The notes beneath the pieces are model-generated. The model was given only the letters and a program-made list of their open reading frames with translations, was not told the origin of the DNA and made no database searches. The position numbers and the translations under genes are program-made. DNA of 64,000 nucleotides from Cryobacterium cryoconiti (GTDB lineage: Bacteria; Actinomycetota; Actinomycetes; Actinomycetales; Microbacteriaceae): positions 114,656 through 178,655 of the forward strand of contig NZ_SOHA01000001.1 of the NCBI RefSeq assembly GCF_004403065.1, given 5' to 3'. Below are positions 27,625-38,187 of the stretch, one piece after another. The first letter of the stretch is position 1. Every line of letters begins with the position of its first letter.

Positions 27625-28179
27625 ATGAGAATTTCAGGAATGCTCACCGAGCTGCGCACCTGGCCGGGCCGCCGACGGATGATCGCCGCCGGCGTCGCCG
27701 TGACGGTGTTCGCCGGGCTCACGGTCGCCTCGGGCTCCGCGGCCGTGGTCGCGGCATCGCCGGTGTTCCCCGGTGCGTGGTGGGCCTACCTGGTCACGGC
27801 CGTCGGGGCCGGTCTGATCGGACTGGTCGTCGCCAGCTATTTCGACGCCCCGATCGGCGGGGAGGCCACCCGGTGTGACGTGCGCTGGCCCGTGCTCGGC
27901 CTGATCGCGCTCTTCCTCACCACCGAACTGCGTGAATCCGTGCCACTCATCTCTTCGGGCGTGCGCCCGGTGGTCGCCGTCGCCGCGCTGGCACTCCTCC
28001 TTTGGGCGCTGCTCGAGCGGCTGGGGAGTGAGCACCGTGCCGTCGCCGGCCGCAGCGCGGACAGCGAGGACGGCGAGGTCTGCACGACCTGCAAGCCGCT
28101 GTTCCCGGCACCGCGGAGGAGTCAGGGAACCAGCGAATCCACCCAGCCGGCCACGCGCAGGAACTCGAATCCCTCATAG
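27625..28179 (+). CDS. Unrecognised four-helix membrane protein in the CstR cluster
   Basis: A 184-residue protein with four likely transmembrane segments (about 19-42, 50-72, 88-108, 112-132) and a hydrophilic tail containing CTTC. No family recognised. Divergent from the CstR-like regulator across operator 4, so it is probably in the same regulon. Its last 58 bp overlap the end of the convergent gene at 28122, so the true functional C-terminus may be shorter. Confidence 0.65.
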   Translation: MRISGMLTELRTWPGRRRMIAAGVAVTVFAGLTVASGSAAVVAASPVFPGAWWAYLVTAVGAGLIGLVVASYFDAPIGGEATRCDVRWPVLGLIALFLTTELRESVPLISSGVRPVVAVAALALLLWALLERLGSEHRAVAGRSADSEDGEVCTTCKPLFPAPRRSQGTSESTQPATRRNSNPS

Positions 28180-30122
28180 TGGAACCGGCGGTCCAAGGCG
28201 CGGAAGACCTTGGCGCTGAGCAGATCGCGCTCCTGCTCGCTCAGCCTGCCGAGTTCCTCCGCGCTGAGAATCCCCTCCGCGATGATCTCAGACACGAGCT
28301 CCACCTTGTACTGGGTGAGCAGCACCTCGGCCCACGGCAGAAGCGACAGGATCTCCGTGCGATTAGCCAGTTCTGAGACGCCCAGCATCGCCAGCGTCTG
28401 CAGCCGCCCTGCCCCCAGGTAGTCGCCGAGCTCAGCCCGGCTTCCGACGAAGGTCGCCAGATGGAGCGGGCTGGTGATCCCCACCCCGGCGAACCGGGTG
28501 CGGTAGGTCTGCAGCGGCTCCAGGTCCCAGAAATCGGTGCGGGGCTGACCCGCCAGCTTCTGAAAACGGGAATCGGCGTGCAACTGGGTGAGCATCGGGT
28601 CCTTCCAGACGAAGGACCGCGCCCGCGGAGCGATCATCGCGTACTCGAGATGCCCCAGGGCGAGCTCGCGCAATTCCGCCTTCCGGGTCGGGTTCGTCTG
28701 TTCCTGACTCTGGGCGTAGAACATGCACCCCAGGTCGTAGCGCACCCACGGCGAGGCGGAAATGCCGGCCTCCTTGATGCGTCCGCCGATCTCCAGCAGG
28801 TCCTGCGTGCCGCCCAGCGCCACATAGCCGGTGGCGGCCACGAGACGCATCTTCTGCTTGAGCAGGGAGACCTCGCCCTGCTCCGCGTCCCGTTCGCCTG
28901 CGCCGGCATCGATCAGGCGCACGAGTTCGAGGGCGCTCTCCCGCGCCCGGTTCGCATCAGGGCTGGTGCTGATGTCGGCGGGATGGTCGGCGACGGAGAC
29001 GAGGTTCTCGACCGTGATCACGTAGTTCAGGAGCACACGCTGGTAGTGCAGGGTGAAGTCCGCATTCTGCGTGGGGGAGTGCTCCGATTCGAGGTGCGCC
29101 GCCTCGGCGCTGAGCCAGTCCGCATAGCGCCGGAGTTCGTCGAACTCGGTGCCGTAGCGGTGCAGGCGGTACTGCAGCATGAGACTGGCCGGATGATTGC
29201 CGGGGTCCAGATCCACCGCGTGGCTCAGAACGGCGATGGCGCGGGCGTCGCTGTCGTCGTCGCGCAATTCGGTGGAGGCCACGAAGTGGAGGCCCAGGGA
29301 ACGCCACGATCCCGTGCCGGCCAGACCCTGGACATCCGTGTACTGCGTGGACAGGACCATGAGTGCGAACGCCGCAACGAACTTGTCGAGGTCCACGTCG
29401 TCTCCACCGTCCAACCGGGACAGTCCCAGGTCCAAGCGGTTGATGGTCGCCGCATCGATCTGCCGGCCGTGCCGGGACATGCTCACGGCGAGATTGTCCG
29501 AACTCGTCGTGTCGACCGACAGGCGCCAGGGCGTAGTTCCGATCACGAAGGTCGCGATGGCCTGCAGTGCGGCCAGCACCCTGTTGGGAACGACGCCCGA
29601 CAGTGCGGCATCGGACAGGAACTCGACGTCGCTCCCGATGGTGAAATACAGTCCCTTGGGTCTGCTCCCGGCCAGCGTCGTCAACAGGACCATGACATTC
29701 CTGGTGTGCGTCTCGGCCGGTTGACCCGCAGCATCGCGCACCTCAACGGCAACCCTCCGGTCGGTGGCCAGGCCTCGGGAGAAGGCGACCACACCCGCGC
29801 CGATCATGATTGCACCAGGATAGGCCAGCACCCACACCACTCCGGGGCCTCCCGCGAACAACACGAACAGCGCCGAACCGCCGAGGATCAGTGCCAGTCC
29901 CCAGCCTTTCAGCCGATCGATCGTCTGCTGCCTGGTCTGGCCGCTCCACATCAGCGGCACGAACGCGAGGAGGCGGGCCAGGATCAGTGCCGCCAGCGCC
30001 AGGCCGAGGATGGCCAGGCCGGTGGACTGCAGCGGCGCCAGCCAGTTCGAGTAGAAGCCGTCCCAGCTCTCCGACCAGCGTTCGGCCCATGTGGCCTCCG
30101 CATTCTCAACTGCAGAGTGCAT
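28122..30122 (-). CDS. Large unrecognised membrane-anchored helical-repeat protein
   Basis: About 666 residues from ATG 30122, preceded by GGGAGA; a longer in-frame start at 30167 would overlap the VOC gene. Two or three hydrophobic segments lie at about 22-42 and 55-110. The rest is soluble and largely helical, with TPR-like pairs around 280-480 (AIAVLSHAVDLDPGNHPASL). No catalytic motif was recognised. It starts 25 bp after the VOC gene on the same strand, so the two may be cotranscribed. It could be an assembly or scaffold protein, but this is not supported further. Confidence 0.7.
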   Translation of the reverse strand: MHSAVENAEATWAERWSESWDGFYSNWLAPLQSTGLAILGLALAALILARLLAFVPLMWSGQTRQQTIDRLKGWGLALILGGSALFVLFAGGPGVVWVLAYPGAIMIGAGVVAFSRGLATDRRVAVEVRDAAGQPAETHTRNVMVLLTTLAGSRPKGLYFTIGSDVEFLSDAALSGVVPNRVLAALQAIATFVIGTTPWRLSVDTTSSDNLAVSMSRHGRQIDAATINRLDLGLSRLDGGDDVDLDKFVAAFALMVLSTQYTDVQGLAGTGSWRSLGLHFVASTELRDDDSDARAIAVLSHAVDLDPGNHPASLMLQYRLHRYGTEFDELRRYADWLSAEAAHLESEHSPTQNADFTLHYQRVLLNYVITVENLVSVADHPADISTSPDANRARESALELVRLIDAGAGERDAEQGEVSLLKQKMRLVAATGYVALGGTQDLLEIGGRIKEAGISASPWVRYDLGCMFYAQSQEQTNPTRKAELRELALGHLEYAMIAPRARSFVWKDPMLTQLHADSRFQKLAGQPRTDFWDLEPLQTYRTRFAGVGITSPLHLATFVGSRAELGDYLGAGRLQTLAMLGVSELANRTEILSLLPWAEVLLTQYKVELVSEIIAEGILSAEELGRLSEQERDLLSAKVFRALDRRFHYEGFEFLRVAGWVDSLVP

Positions 30123-30147
30123 GACTATCTCCCGCCCTGAGCCCCCG

Positions 30148-30549
30148 CTACACGGATGCCGCAACAACGGCGAGCACGTTGCCGGCCGGGTCGGTGAACC
30201 AGGCGATTTCCGCCCGGTTCTCGTCGCCGCGCATGATGCCCTTCGCGTCGTTGGGCGGCATGTCGGCCAGGTCGTCGTCGCCGTAGATCTTCGTGGTCAC
30301 GCCGCGGACGTTGAGCTCGTCAACCGTCTTCTCCACGTCGTCGGTCACGAAGTTGAGCACGGTGAAGGTCGCCGGAACGTGATCGGGCTTGGCGTAAATG
30401 AACACCTGCGCGCTGTTGCCGAGTCGCACCTCGAGGTTGCCCATCATGCCGTCCCGCACATCGAGGCCCAGGGTGTCGCCGTAGAAGCGCTTCGCCGTGT
30501 CGATGTCGTCCACGGAGAAAGAGCTGAAGGCGTCAGAACTGGTGAACAT
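30148..30549 (-). CDS. VOC-family (glyoxalase/bleomycin-resistance fold) protein
   Basis: A 133-residue protein with paired beta-alpha-beta-beta-beta units (FSSFSVDDIDTAKRFYGDTLGL ... EIAWFTDPAGNVLAVV), the usual single-VOC length. Metal-ligand residues are not obvious enough to name a reaction. AAGGAG lies 7 nt before the ATG. It precedes the large membrane protein on the same strand. Confidence 0.85.
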   Translation of the reverse strand: MFTSSDAFSSFSVDDIDTAKRFYGDTLGLDVRDGMMGNLEVRLGNSAQVFIYAKPDHVPATFTVLNFVTDDVEKTVDELNVRGVTTKIYGDDDLADMPPNDAKGIMRGDENRAEIAWFTDPAGNVLAVVAASV

Positions 30550-30619
30550 GGCAGTCTCCTTCGTCGGGAACCATTCGGTTCGCCTACGACGATTGCACGC
30601 TGCACCGGAGTCGCATAGC

Positions 30620-30664
30620 CCTACGGCGCACCGGGGAGCGGATGCCTCCCCGGTGCGCCGTAGG
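30620..30664 (-). terminator. Terminator of the DEAD-box helicase gene
   Basis: A perfect 19-bp GC-rich stem with a 7-nt loop (CGGATGC) lies 6 nt beyond the helicase stop codon on the minus strand. Confidence 0.85.
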
Positions 30665-30670
30665 CGTTTA

Positions 30671-32479
30671 CTAGTAGCTGCGCGGCTGGCGCGGCGGGCG
30701 CTCGGTGCGGCCCTCGCGGCGCACGGGTCCGCCGCCGTCGGCGCGGATCTCGATCAGCTTGCCGCTGATGCGGGTGTTCTCGAGACGTCCGAGAACGTCG
30801 CCGGGCATATCGGCCGGCAGCTCGACGAGCGAGTACTCCGGGTTGATCTGGATGTGACCGAAGTCCTCACGGCTCAGGCCGCCCTCGTTGGCGAGAGCGC
30901 CGACGATCTGGCGCGGCTCCACCTTGTGGCGCTTGCCGACCTCAATGCGGTACGAGGCCATGGCCCGGTTGTTGTCGCGAGGGCGTCGTTCCACCCGCTC
31001 CACGCGTTCGCCACGTTCGCCGCGGTCGTCACGGCGGTCGCCACGACCGGCGTCGGCGCGAGCGCGCTCGGCACGGTCGCCGCGGTCGGCGCGCTCGGGG
31101 CGCTGCGCGCGGGCATCCGCCTGGGTGAGCAGCAGGGGAGTCTCACCCTGGGCGACGACCGCGAGGGCCGCCGCGACATCCGCTTCGGGCACGTCGTGGT
31201 GTGAGACGTAGTGGCCGATGATGTCGCGGAAGGCGCTGATCCGTTCGGACTGGCCGAGGGCCTCGGTGATGGCGTCGTCGAAGCGTGCCAGGCGGGTGAC
31301 GTTGACGTCTTCGAAGCTCGGCAGCTGCATCTGCGTCAGCGGCTGGCGGGTCGCCCGCTCGATCGCATTGAGCAGGTGGCGTTCACGGGGCGTGACGAAG
31401 CTGATCGCTGCACCGCTGCGACCGGCGCGGCCGGTGCGGCCGATGCGGTGCACATAGGACTCGGTGTCGATCGGGATGTCGTAGTTGACGACGTGGCTGA
31501 TGCGGTCGACGTCCAGGCCGCGGGCGGCGACATCCGTTGCGACCAGGATGTCCAGCTTGCCGGACTTGAGCTGGTTGACGGTGCGCTCACGCTGCACCTG
31601 GGCCACGTCGCCGTTGATGGCCGCCGCGGAGTAGCCGCGTGCGCGCAGCTTCTCGGCGAGAAGTTCGGTCTCATTCTTGGTGCGTGTGAAGACGATCATG
31701 CCCTCGAAGTTCTCGACCTCGAGGATGCGGGTGAGGGCGTCCACCTTCTGCGGGTACGACACCATCAGGTAGCGCTGGGTGGTGTTCGCCGAGGTCGTGG
31801 TCTTGTTCTTGATCGTGATTTCTTCGGGGTCGTTCAGGTACTTCTTCGAAATCCGTCGGATCTGGGCCGGCATGGTCGCCGAGAACAGGGCGACCTGCTT
31901 GTCGTCCGGGGTGTCGGCGAGGATCGTCTCAACGTCTTCGGCGAAGCCCATTTTGAGCATCTCGTCAGCTTCGTCGAGCACCAGATACTTCAGCTGCGAC
32001 AGGTCGAGGGTGCCCTTTTCGAGGTGGTCCATGATGCGGCCGGGCGTACCGACGACGATGTGCACCCCGCGGCGCAGCGCGGAGAGCTGAACGCCGTAAC
32101 CCTGTCCGCCGTAGACGGGGAGCACGTGCACGTTACGCATGTGGGCGCCGTACTTCTCGAAGGCCTCACAGACCTGGAGCGCGAGTTCACGGGTGGGGGA
32201 GAGTACGAGTGCCTGCGGAGTCTTCTGCGCCATGTCGAGGCGCGCGAGGATCGGAAGTGCGAACGCGGCAGTCTTGCCGGTTCCGGTCTGGGCGAGGCCG
32301 ACGACGTCGCGCCCGGCGAGAAGCGGGGGGATGGTGGCGGCCTGGATGGCGGAGGGAGTTTCGTACCCCACGTCCTTGAGCGCCTTGAGCATCGCGTCAT
32401 TGAGCCCGAGGTCGGCGAAGGTTGTCGTCTCGCGGGCAGTATCTGCCTCGCTCTGCGTGGTGGTGTCAGGGGTGTGCAT
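30671..32479 (-). CDS. deaD: DEAD-box ATP-dependent RNA helicase (DeaD/CsdA-like)
   Basis: A 602-residue protein. It has the Q motif, Walker A AQTGTGKT, PTRELALQV, the DEAD box in VLDEADEM, SATMP, and the helicase-C motifs ARGLDVDR and HRIGRTGRAGR. A DbpA-type RNA-binding domain (about 500-575) and an Arg/Asp/Gly-rich linker (about 455-500) follow. This is the cold-shock/ribosome-biogenesis type that unwinds structured RNA. ATG 32479 is the best start; an in-frame ATG 18 nt upstream is possible. A TAGTAT just upstream of 32479 may be a -10 of a leaderless promoter. Confidence 0.93.
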   Translation of the reverse strand: MHTPDTTTQSEADTARETTTFADLGLNDAMLKALKDVGYETPSAIQAATIPPLLAGRDVVGLAQTGTGKTAAFALPILARLDMAQKTPQALVLSPTRELALQVCEAFEKYGAHMRNVHVLPVYGGQGYGVQLSALRRGVHIVVGTPGRIMDHLEKGTLDLSQLKYLVLDEADEMLKMGFAEDVETILADTPDDKQVALFSATMPAQIRRISKKYLNDPEEITIKNKTTTSANTTQRYLMVSYPQKVDALTRILEVENFEGMIVFTRTKNETELLAEKLRARGYSAAAINGDVAQVQRERTVNQLKSGKLDILVATDVAARGLDVDRISHVVNYDIPIDTESYVHRIGRTGRAGRSGAAISFVTPRERHLLNAIERATRQPLTQMQLPSFEDVNVTRLARFDDAITEALGQSERISAFRDIIGHYVSHHDVPEADVAAALAVVAQGETPLLLTQADARAQRPERADRGDRAERARADAGRGDRRDDRGERGERVERVERRPRDNNRAMASYRIEVGKRHKVEPRQIVGALANEGGLSREDFGHIQINPEYSLVELPADMPGDVLGRLENTRISGKLIEIRADGGGPVRREGRTERPPRQPRSY

Positions 32480-32534
32480 ACTACAACGGTAATCCATCGG
32501 AGAGCGCCCCCCGTTCGTGCGCGAAGATAAGAGC

Positions 32535-34223
32535 ATGTCGACTACTGAGCAGCAGCCCTGGGTGAAGAACTATCAACCGGGTGTCCCGGCCGAAATCGAC
32601 CTGCCCACGGAGTCCCTCGTTGCGATGCTCGAGCGCTCGGTGGCCGAGGCCGGCGACCACCCGGCGCTGGAATTCTTCGGGCGCCGCACGACCTACACCG
32701 AGCTCGGCGACCAGGTCGACCGGGCTGCGGAAGGTCTGCGCCAACTCGGCGTTCGGGCGGGGGACCGGGTGGCACTGATCCTGCCGAACTGCCCCCAGCA
32801 CGTTGTCGCCTTCTACGCGGTGCTGCGCCTGGGCGGTGTCGTGGTGGAACACAATCCGCTCTACACCTCCCGCGAGCTCCGCCACCAGTTCGAAGACCAC
32901 CAGGCCCGTGTCGTGATCGCCTGGGACAAGTCCGTGGCATCCGTGCGCGCCTTTCCGGCCGACGTCGAGATCGACCACATCGTCTCCGTCAACCTGCTGG
33001 CGGCGTTCCCGGCCATCAAGCGCCTGGCCCTGCACCTGCCGGTGAAGAAGCTGCGCGAGTCCCGCGAGGCGCTCTCGGGTTCCGCGCCGGGCACCATCCC
33101 CTGGAAGGACCTGCTCAGCCACGCCCCGATCGACCCCGAGCACCCGCACCCGTCGGTCGACGACCTGGCGGCCCTGCAGTACACCTCGGGCACCACCGGG
33201 CAGCCCAAGGGCGCCATGCTCACCCACTTCAACCTGTATTCCAACGCCCTTCAGGGCGAGGCGTGGATGCACGGGGCCGAGTACCGCAAGGAGATCTTCT
33301 ACGCGATCCTGCCCATGTTCCATGCCTTCGGCATGACTCTGTACCTGACCTACGGCATCCGTAAGCAGGGCCTGCTTGTTCTCTTCCCCAAATTCGATCC
33401 CAACCTGATTCTCGACGCCATGAAGAAGTCGCCCGCGACGGTCTACTGTGCGGTGCCGCCGATCTACGAGCGCACGGCCGTGGTCGCGAAGGAGCGCGGG
33501 ATTTCGCTGCGCTCCTGCAAATACTGCATCTCGGGCGCCATGAACCTGCCCGACCACGTCGTGGAACTGTGGGAATCGGTCTCAGGCGGGCTCCTGGTGG
33601 AGGGCTACGGCATGACGGAGTCCTCGCCGGTGGCGCTCGGCAACCCGTTCCACCCCACCCGCCGTCCCGGAACGGTGGGAGTGCCGTTCCCGTCCACCCT
33701 GATGAAGGTCGTCGACCTGGACGACCCCACCACCCTGGTGGCGCCGGGTGAGCCCGGTGAGTTGTTGTTGAAGGGACCGCAGGTCTTCCAGGGCTACTGG
33801 AACAATCCGGAGGAGACCGCGAAAACCCTCCTGCCGGGTGGCTGGCTGCGCACCGGTGACATCGTGACCGTCGACGCCGACGGCTTCACCACGATCGTGG
33901 ACCGGGCCAAGGAACTCGTGATCACCGGCGGCTTCAACGTTTCGCCCTCGGAGGTGGAGGCGGTGCTGCGACTGCACACGGATGTCGTCGATGCGGCCGT
34001 CATCGGCAAGACTCTCGAACGGGGCGGGGAGATGGTCGTCGCGGCGGTCGAACTCAAGCCCGGGGCGGCACTCGACGAGGAGGGGTTGCGGGCGCACTGC
34101 CGCGATCAGCTCGCCGCGTACAAGATCCCGCGACGGATCGTGAAGGTCGAAGAGATGCCCCGCTCGATGCTGGGCAAGATCCTGCGCAAGCAGGTGCGCG
34201 AGCAGGTTCTTCCGCTGCTCTGA
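32535..34223 (+). CDS. fadD: Long-chain fatty acid-CoA ligase
   Basis: A 562-residue ANL-superfamily adenylating enzyme. The AMP-binding P-loop is YTSGTTGQPKGAML, A5-type YGMTESSP precedes the hinge TGDIVTVDADGF, and the catalytic lysine region is PRSMLGKILRKQ at the C-terminus. It activates fatty acids to acyl-CoA for beta-oxidation or lipid synthesis. Divergent from the helicase (55 bp). No other fatty-acid genes adjoin it; acetate from beta-oxidation would feed the glyoxylate shunt through the aceA product. Confidence 0.92.
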   Translation: MSTTEQQPWVKNYQPGVPAEIDLPTESLVAMLERSVAEAGDHPALEFFGRRTTYTELGDQVDRAAEGLRQLGVRAGDRVALILPNCPQHVVAFYAVLRLGGVVVEHNPLYTSRELRHQFEDHQARVVIAWDKSVASVRAFPADVEIDHIVSVNLLAAFPAIKRLALHLPVKKLRESREALSGSAPGTIPWKDLLSHAPIDPEHPHPSVDDLAALQYTSGTTGQPKGAMLTHFNLYSNALQGEAWMHGAEYRKEIFYAILPMFHAFGMTLYLTYGIRKQGLLVLFPKFDPNLILDAMKKSPATVYCAVPPIYERTAVVAKERGISLRSCKYCISGAMNLPDHVVELWESVSGGLLVEGYGMTESSPVALGNPFHPTRRPGTVGVPFPSTLMKVVDLDDPTTLVAPGEPGELLLKGPQVFQGYWNNPEETAKTLLPGGWLRTGDIVTVDADGFTTIVDRAKELVITGGFNVSPSEVEAVLRLHTDVVDAAVIGKTLERGGEMVVAAVELKPGAALDEEGLRAHCRDQLAAYKIPRRIVKVEEMPRSMLGKILRKQVREQVLPLL

Positions 34224-34340
34224 GTCGGCGCTGGTCGGCGGCCGGCATACCTCAGCCGACGTGCGATTTTTCGGGGGGCACTCGTACTGGGGGTGCCATT
34301 ACGTCTGAATGGATCCTTTCCCTGTGGAAACGTCTTAGAC

Positions 34341-35195
34341 ATGTCCATTTCACAGCCGCCCGCAGCGCCGGCACAGCAGAATTCAGTCCCGCCCTACATC
34401 TCCGACAGCCCTACCCCCGTGAAGACCCGCAACGGTCTCGGCCTCTCGGCTCTGATCGTCGGCCTCGTGGCGCTGGTGTTCGCCTTCATCCCGGCCATCA
34501 GCATGGTGGCCGGCTTCATCGGCTTCGTCGGCCTGGTCCTCGGCGTTATCGCCATTTTCCGTAAGGGGAGGTCGCGGGGGGTCGCGATCGCCGGAACCGC
34601 GGTTTCGCTTGTTGCGATCATCGCTGCGATCATCATGTCCATTGTTTACGCGGCCGTCTTCATCTCCGCCGTCGATGATGCGATACAGAGCGACGCCAGC
34701 GTTTCGGAATCCACCGACGCCGCAGCCGGTGACGCAGCGGAACCCGCTGAGGCGGGCGACGTGGGCACACGTGCCACACCGGCCCCCTTCGGGTCGACGA
34801 TAACCATTGAAGAGTTCGGTACTCCGACGTGGGAGGTTACTCTCGGTGCTGCCACGTTGAACGCGTTGGATCAGGTCAAAGCGGCGAATGAGTACAACCC
34901 CGACCCGCAGGCGGGAAACGCTTACGCGATTGTTCCCGCGACGGTGAAGTACATCGGAACGGAATCCGGTAACCCGAACTTCAGCCTCGATTTCACTTAC
35001 GTGTCCGCTGATGGTCTTTCTTACGATGACGCATACGTCATCATGGACGGCCAGATGTCGGATGTCGCTGATCTGTACACGGATGCCAGCGCAACCGCGA
35101 ACCTGATTATCGAGGTGCCCGCGACCGCGCCGGAGGCAGGCCTTTGGGCCGTGTCCTACATCGGCGGCGACCCGGTCTTCGTTGCCCTGCAGTAG
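34341..35195 (+). CDS. DUF4190/DUF4352-like membrane-anchored exported protein
   Basis: A 284-residue protein. A Pro/Gln-rich cytoplasmic N-terminus is followed by two hydrophobic segments (about 33-60 and 77-110) around FRKGRSRG, like the DUF4190 proteins. An acidic Ala/Ser linker leads to an extracytoplasmic beta-rich domain (about 150-284) of the DUF4352 Ig-like type. Function unknown. It ends 19 bp before a UUCG-loop terminator. Confidence 0.75.
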   Translation: MSISQPPAAPAQQNSVPPYISDSPTPVKTRNGLGLSALIVGLVALVFAFIPAISMVAGFIGFVGLVLGVIAIFRKGRSRGVAIAGTAVSLVAIIAAIIMSIVYAAVFISAVDDAIQSDASVSESTDAAAGDAAEPAEAGDVGTRATPAPFGSTITIEEFGTPTWEVTLGAATLNALDQVKAANEYNPDPQAGNAYAIVPATVKYIGTESGNPNFSLDFTYVSADGLSYDDAYVIMDGQMSDVADLYTDASATANLIIEVPATAPEAGLWAVSYIGGDPVFVALQ

Positions 35196-35214
35196 TTAGT
35201 TCGAGCACTACTTC

Positions 35215-35246
35215 GAGGGAGGTCCCGGTTCGCCGGGACCTCCCTC
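35215..35246. terminator. Terminator with UUCG tetraloop
   Basis: A perfect 14-bp stem GAGGGAGGTCCCGG closes a TTCG tetraloop. It ends the DUF4352 gene and lies just beyond the truncated AlkD stop on the other strand. Confidence 0.85.
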
Positions 35247-35266
35247 TTCGGTCCGGGTTCGCGCAG

Positions 35267-35764
35267 TCAGAGGTGCGGCTCGGATCGCCCCGTCGCCAGG
35301 AGGGCGGCCCGGCGCAACCATCTGTCGGTGTCGCCGGCCCAGCGTTCGAGCACGGTCTCTGCCCGGGCCCGGCCCGGCGCATCCAGACGCTCCAGCAGCG
35401 GACCCACCACGTTGACCGCGAGCGGATCGACCAGTTCCCGCAGCCCGGCACTGCGCACGAAACCCTCGATCCGGGTCAGATCGGAGTTGTCCAGCCGGCG
35501 CACGTTCGATTGCAGGAGCACGACGGCCGCGAGTCGACGCTCGAAGACCGGCACCGCCCACAGCTCCGAGCACAGTGCGGTCACGTCGTCGTGCGTCAGG
35601 CCGGGATGCCGGCGGGCGACGTCCCGGATCGTGCCGCGAACCGCGCCGACGGAGGCACCGTAGAACTGCAGATCGCTGCCCAGGCGGGCCTTGTCCGCCG
35701 CCGCCCGGTACGGGTCCCCTTCGGCCTGCAGGGTCGCGTCCACAAAGCTGCCGGCGTCACTCAC
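35267..35764 (-). CDS. C-terminally truncated DNA alkylation repair (AlkD-like) protein
   Basis: A 165-residue HEAT-repeat protein of the AlkD family (about 230 residues normally). It has the typical RAGTIRD/RRHPGLTHDDV and WAGDTDRWLRRAALL segments but stops at once after the latter. The usual last 60-70 residues (the LRRGEGDF...KEFFIRKAIGWVLRE part) are missing. No other frame restores them, because the sequence runs into the neighbouring terminator. GTG start at 35764. Probably a decaying gene or a minimal variant, divergent from the heliorhodopsin-like gene (72 bp). Confidence 0.75.
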   Translation of the reverse strand: MSDAGSFVDATLQAEGDPYRAAADKARLGSDLQFYGASVGAVRGTIRDVARRHPGLTHDDVTALCSELWAVPVFERRLAAVVLLQSNVRRLDNSDLTRIEGFVRSAGLRELVDPLAVNVVGPLLERLDAPGRARAETVLERWAGDTDRWLRRAALLATGRSEPHL

Positions 35765-35836
35765 CCCTTCATTCTCGCCCCTTCAACCACGCGTCTCCAC
35801 GAGCCGTCGGCGCACCGAGGCCAGTACGCTGAACGC

Positions 35837-36622
35837 ATGACGACGGCGCCCCAGAATTTCGTGACGGATGCCCAATTCACCCGCCTGCGTACCGTGAACC
35901 TCGTCGCCGGCCTGGTGCTCAGTGCACAGGCCGTTCTGGTCTCCGTGGTCGTCCTGGCCCGAAAAACCCCGGTGCTGCTGCCTGTCACGGCCGGGTTCCC
36001 CACAGGACCGGTCGGTGCCACGGCCGAACCGCAGTCCGTGGCGCTGGCCGACGTCGACCTTGGTCTGGCCGTCGTCATCCTGCTCGCGTTCTCCGCCGTC
36101 CTGCGGTTCACGTGGCTCCTGCCCGCGGTCGCCGGCTGGTACCGGAGCGGCCTTGACGCGGCACGCAACCCCCTGCGATGGGTCGAGTATTCGCAGGTTT
36201 CCGCGATCACCGTGTTCCTGATCGCCCAGCTGAACGGCGTCACGGAGGTCGGCACGCTGGTGGCGCTCTACGCGATCACGGCGGGCGCAACGCTCTTCCT
36301 GGCCCTGCAGGAGCGCGAACCAGCCGGCGGCTCGCTCCGGCCGTTCGTCTTCGGGGCCATGGTCGGCATCGTTCCGTGGGGCATCATCGCGTTCTACCAG
36401 ATCGGTGCCGGCGTTCTCGGCGACGTTCCGGAACTTTTCGTGCGCACCGTCACCCTCGCGCTGCTCGCTGCGGCCACGCTCATCTGGGCCAACGCCTGGT
36501 TGGGCAGGAGAGGCCGTGGCGGGTGGGTGCATCCGCAGCGCCAGGAGATCGTCCAGATCACCCTGGTCACGCTCGGCACCACCCTGATGGCCGGGCACGT
36601 GCTGTGGGGTGCGCTGCTCTAG
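35837..36622 (+). CDS. Heliorhodopsin-family protein lacking the retinal-binding lysine
   Basis: A 261-residue, seven-helix protein. It aligns along its length with heliorhodopsins: RWVEYSQ...LIAQ in TM3-4 (counterion-position E117 kept), FVFGAMVGIVPWG in TM5, GRGGW before TM7, and the final WGAL. Counting from that Trp, the Schiff-base Lys of TM7 (SLVAKSALAW in the founding protein) falls on Thr248 (codon ACC at 36578). No lysine occurs anywhere in TM7. The two histidines of the internal cavity are Leu and Arg. It therefore should not bind retinal covalently. A TACGCT -10-like element just before the ATG suggests a leaderless mRNA. Family assignment rests on remembered sequences. Confidence 0.85.
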   Translation: MTTAPQNFVTDAQFTRLRTVNLVAGLVLSAQAVLVSVVVLARKTPVLLPVTAGFPTGPVGATAEPQSVALADVDLGLAVVILLAFSAVLRFTWLLPAVAGWYRSGLDAARNPLRWVEYSQVSAITVFLIAQLNGVTEVGTLVALYAITAGATLFLALQEREPAGGSLRPFVFGAMVGIVPWGIIAFYQIGAGVLGDVPELFVRTVTLALLAAATLIWANAWLGRRGRGGWVHPQRQEIVQITLVTLGTTLMAGHVLWGALL

Positions 36623-36628
36623 CGTGCG

Positions 36629-38042
<1,414 letters not shown>

Positions 38043-38187
38043 TCAGAGGCCCCGGCCGACACCCCACGGCGCCCTGTGGATAACCCGATCAAACCCGGTT
38101 TGTGGAGGACGAGAAGTGGTCACCGTGGGGAGGCGCGGGGCATCCGTCGCGGCGCCGGGCGCGGGCATCCGTTCCGGGCCCGGCTAC

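Noticed and set aside
35196..35266. Frameshifted continuation of the AlkD C-terminus
   Set aside because: Only about 70 bp are available before the neighbouring gene, most of it a terminator; none of the three minus-strand frames resembles the missing part.
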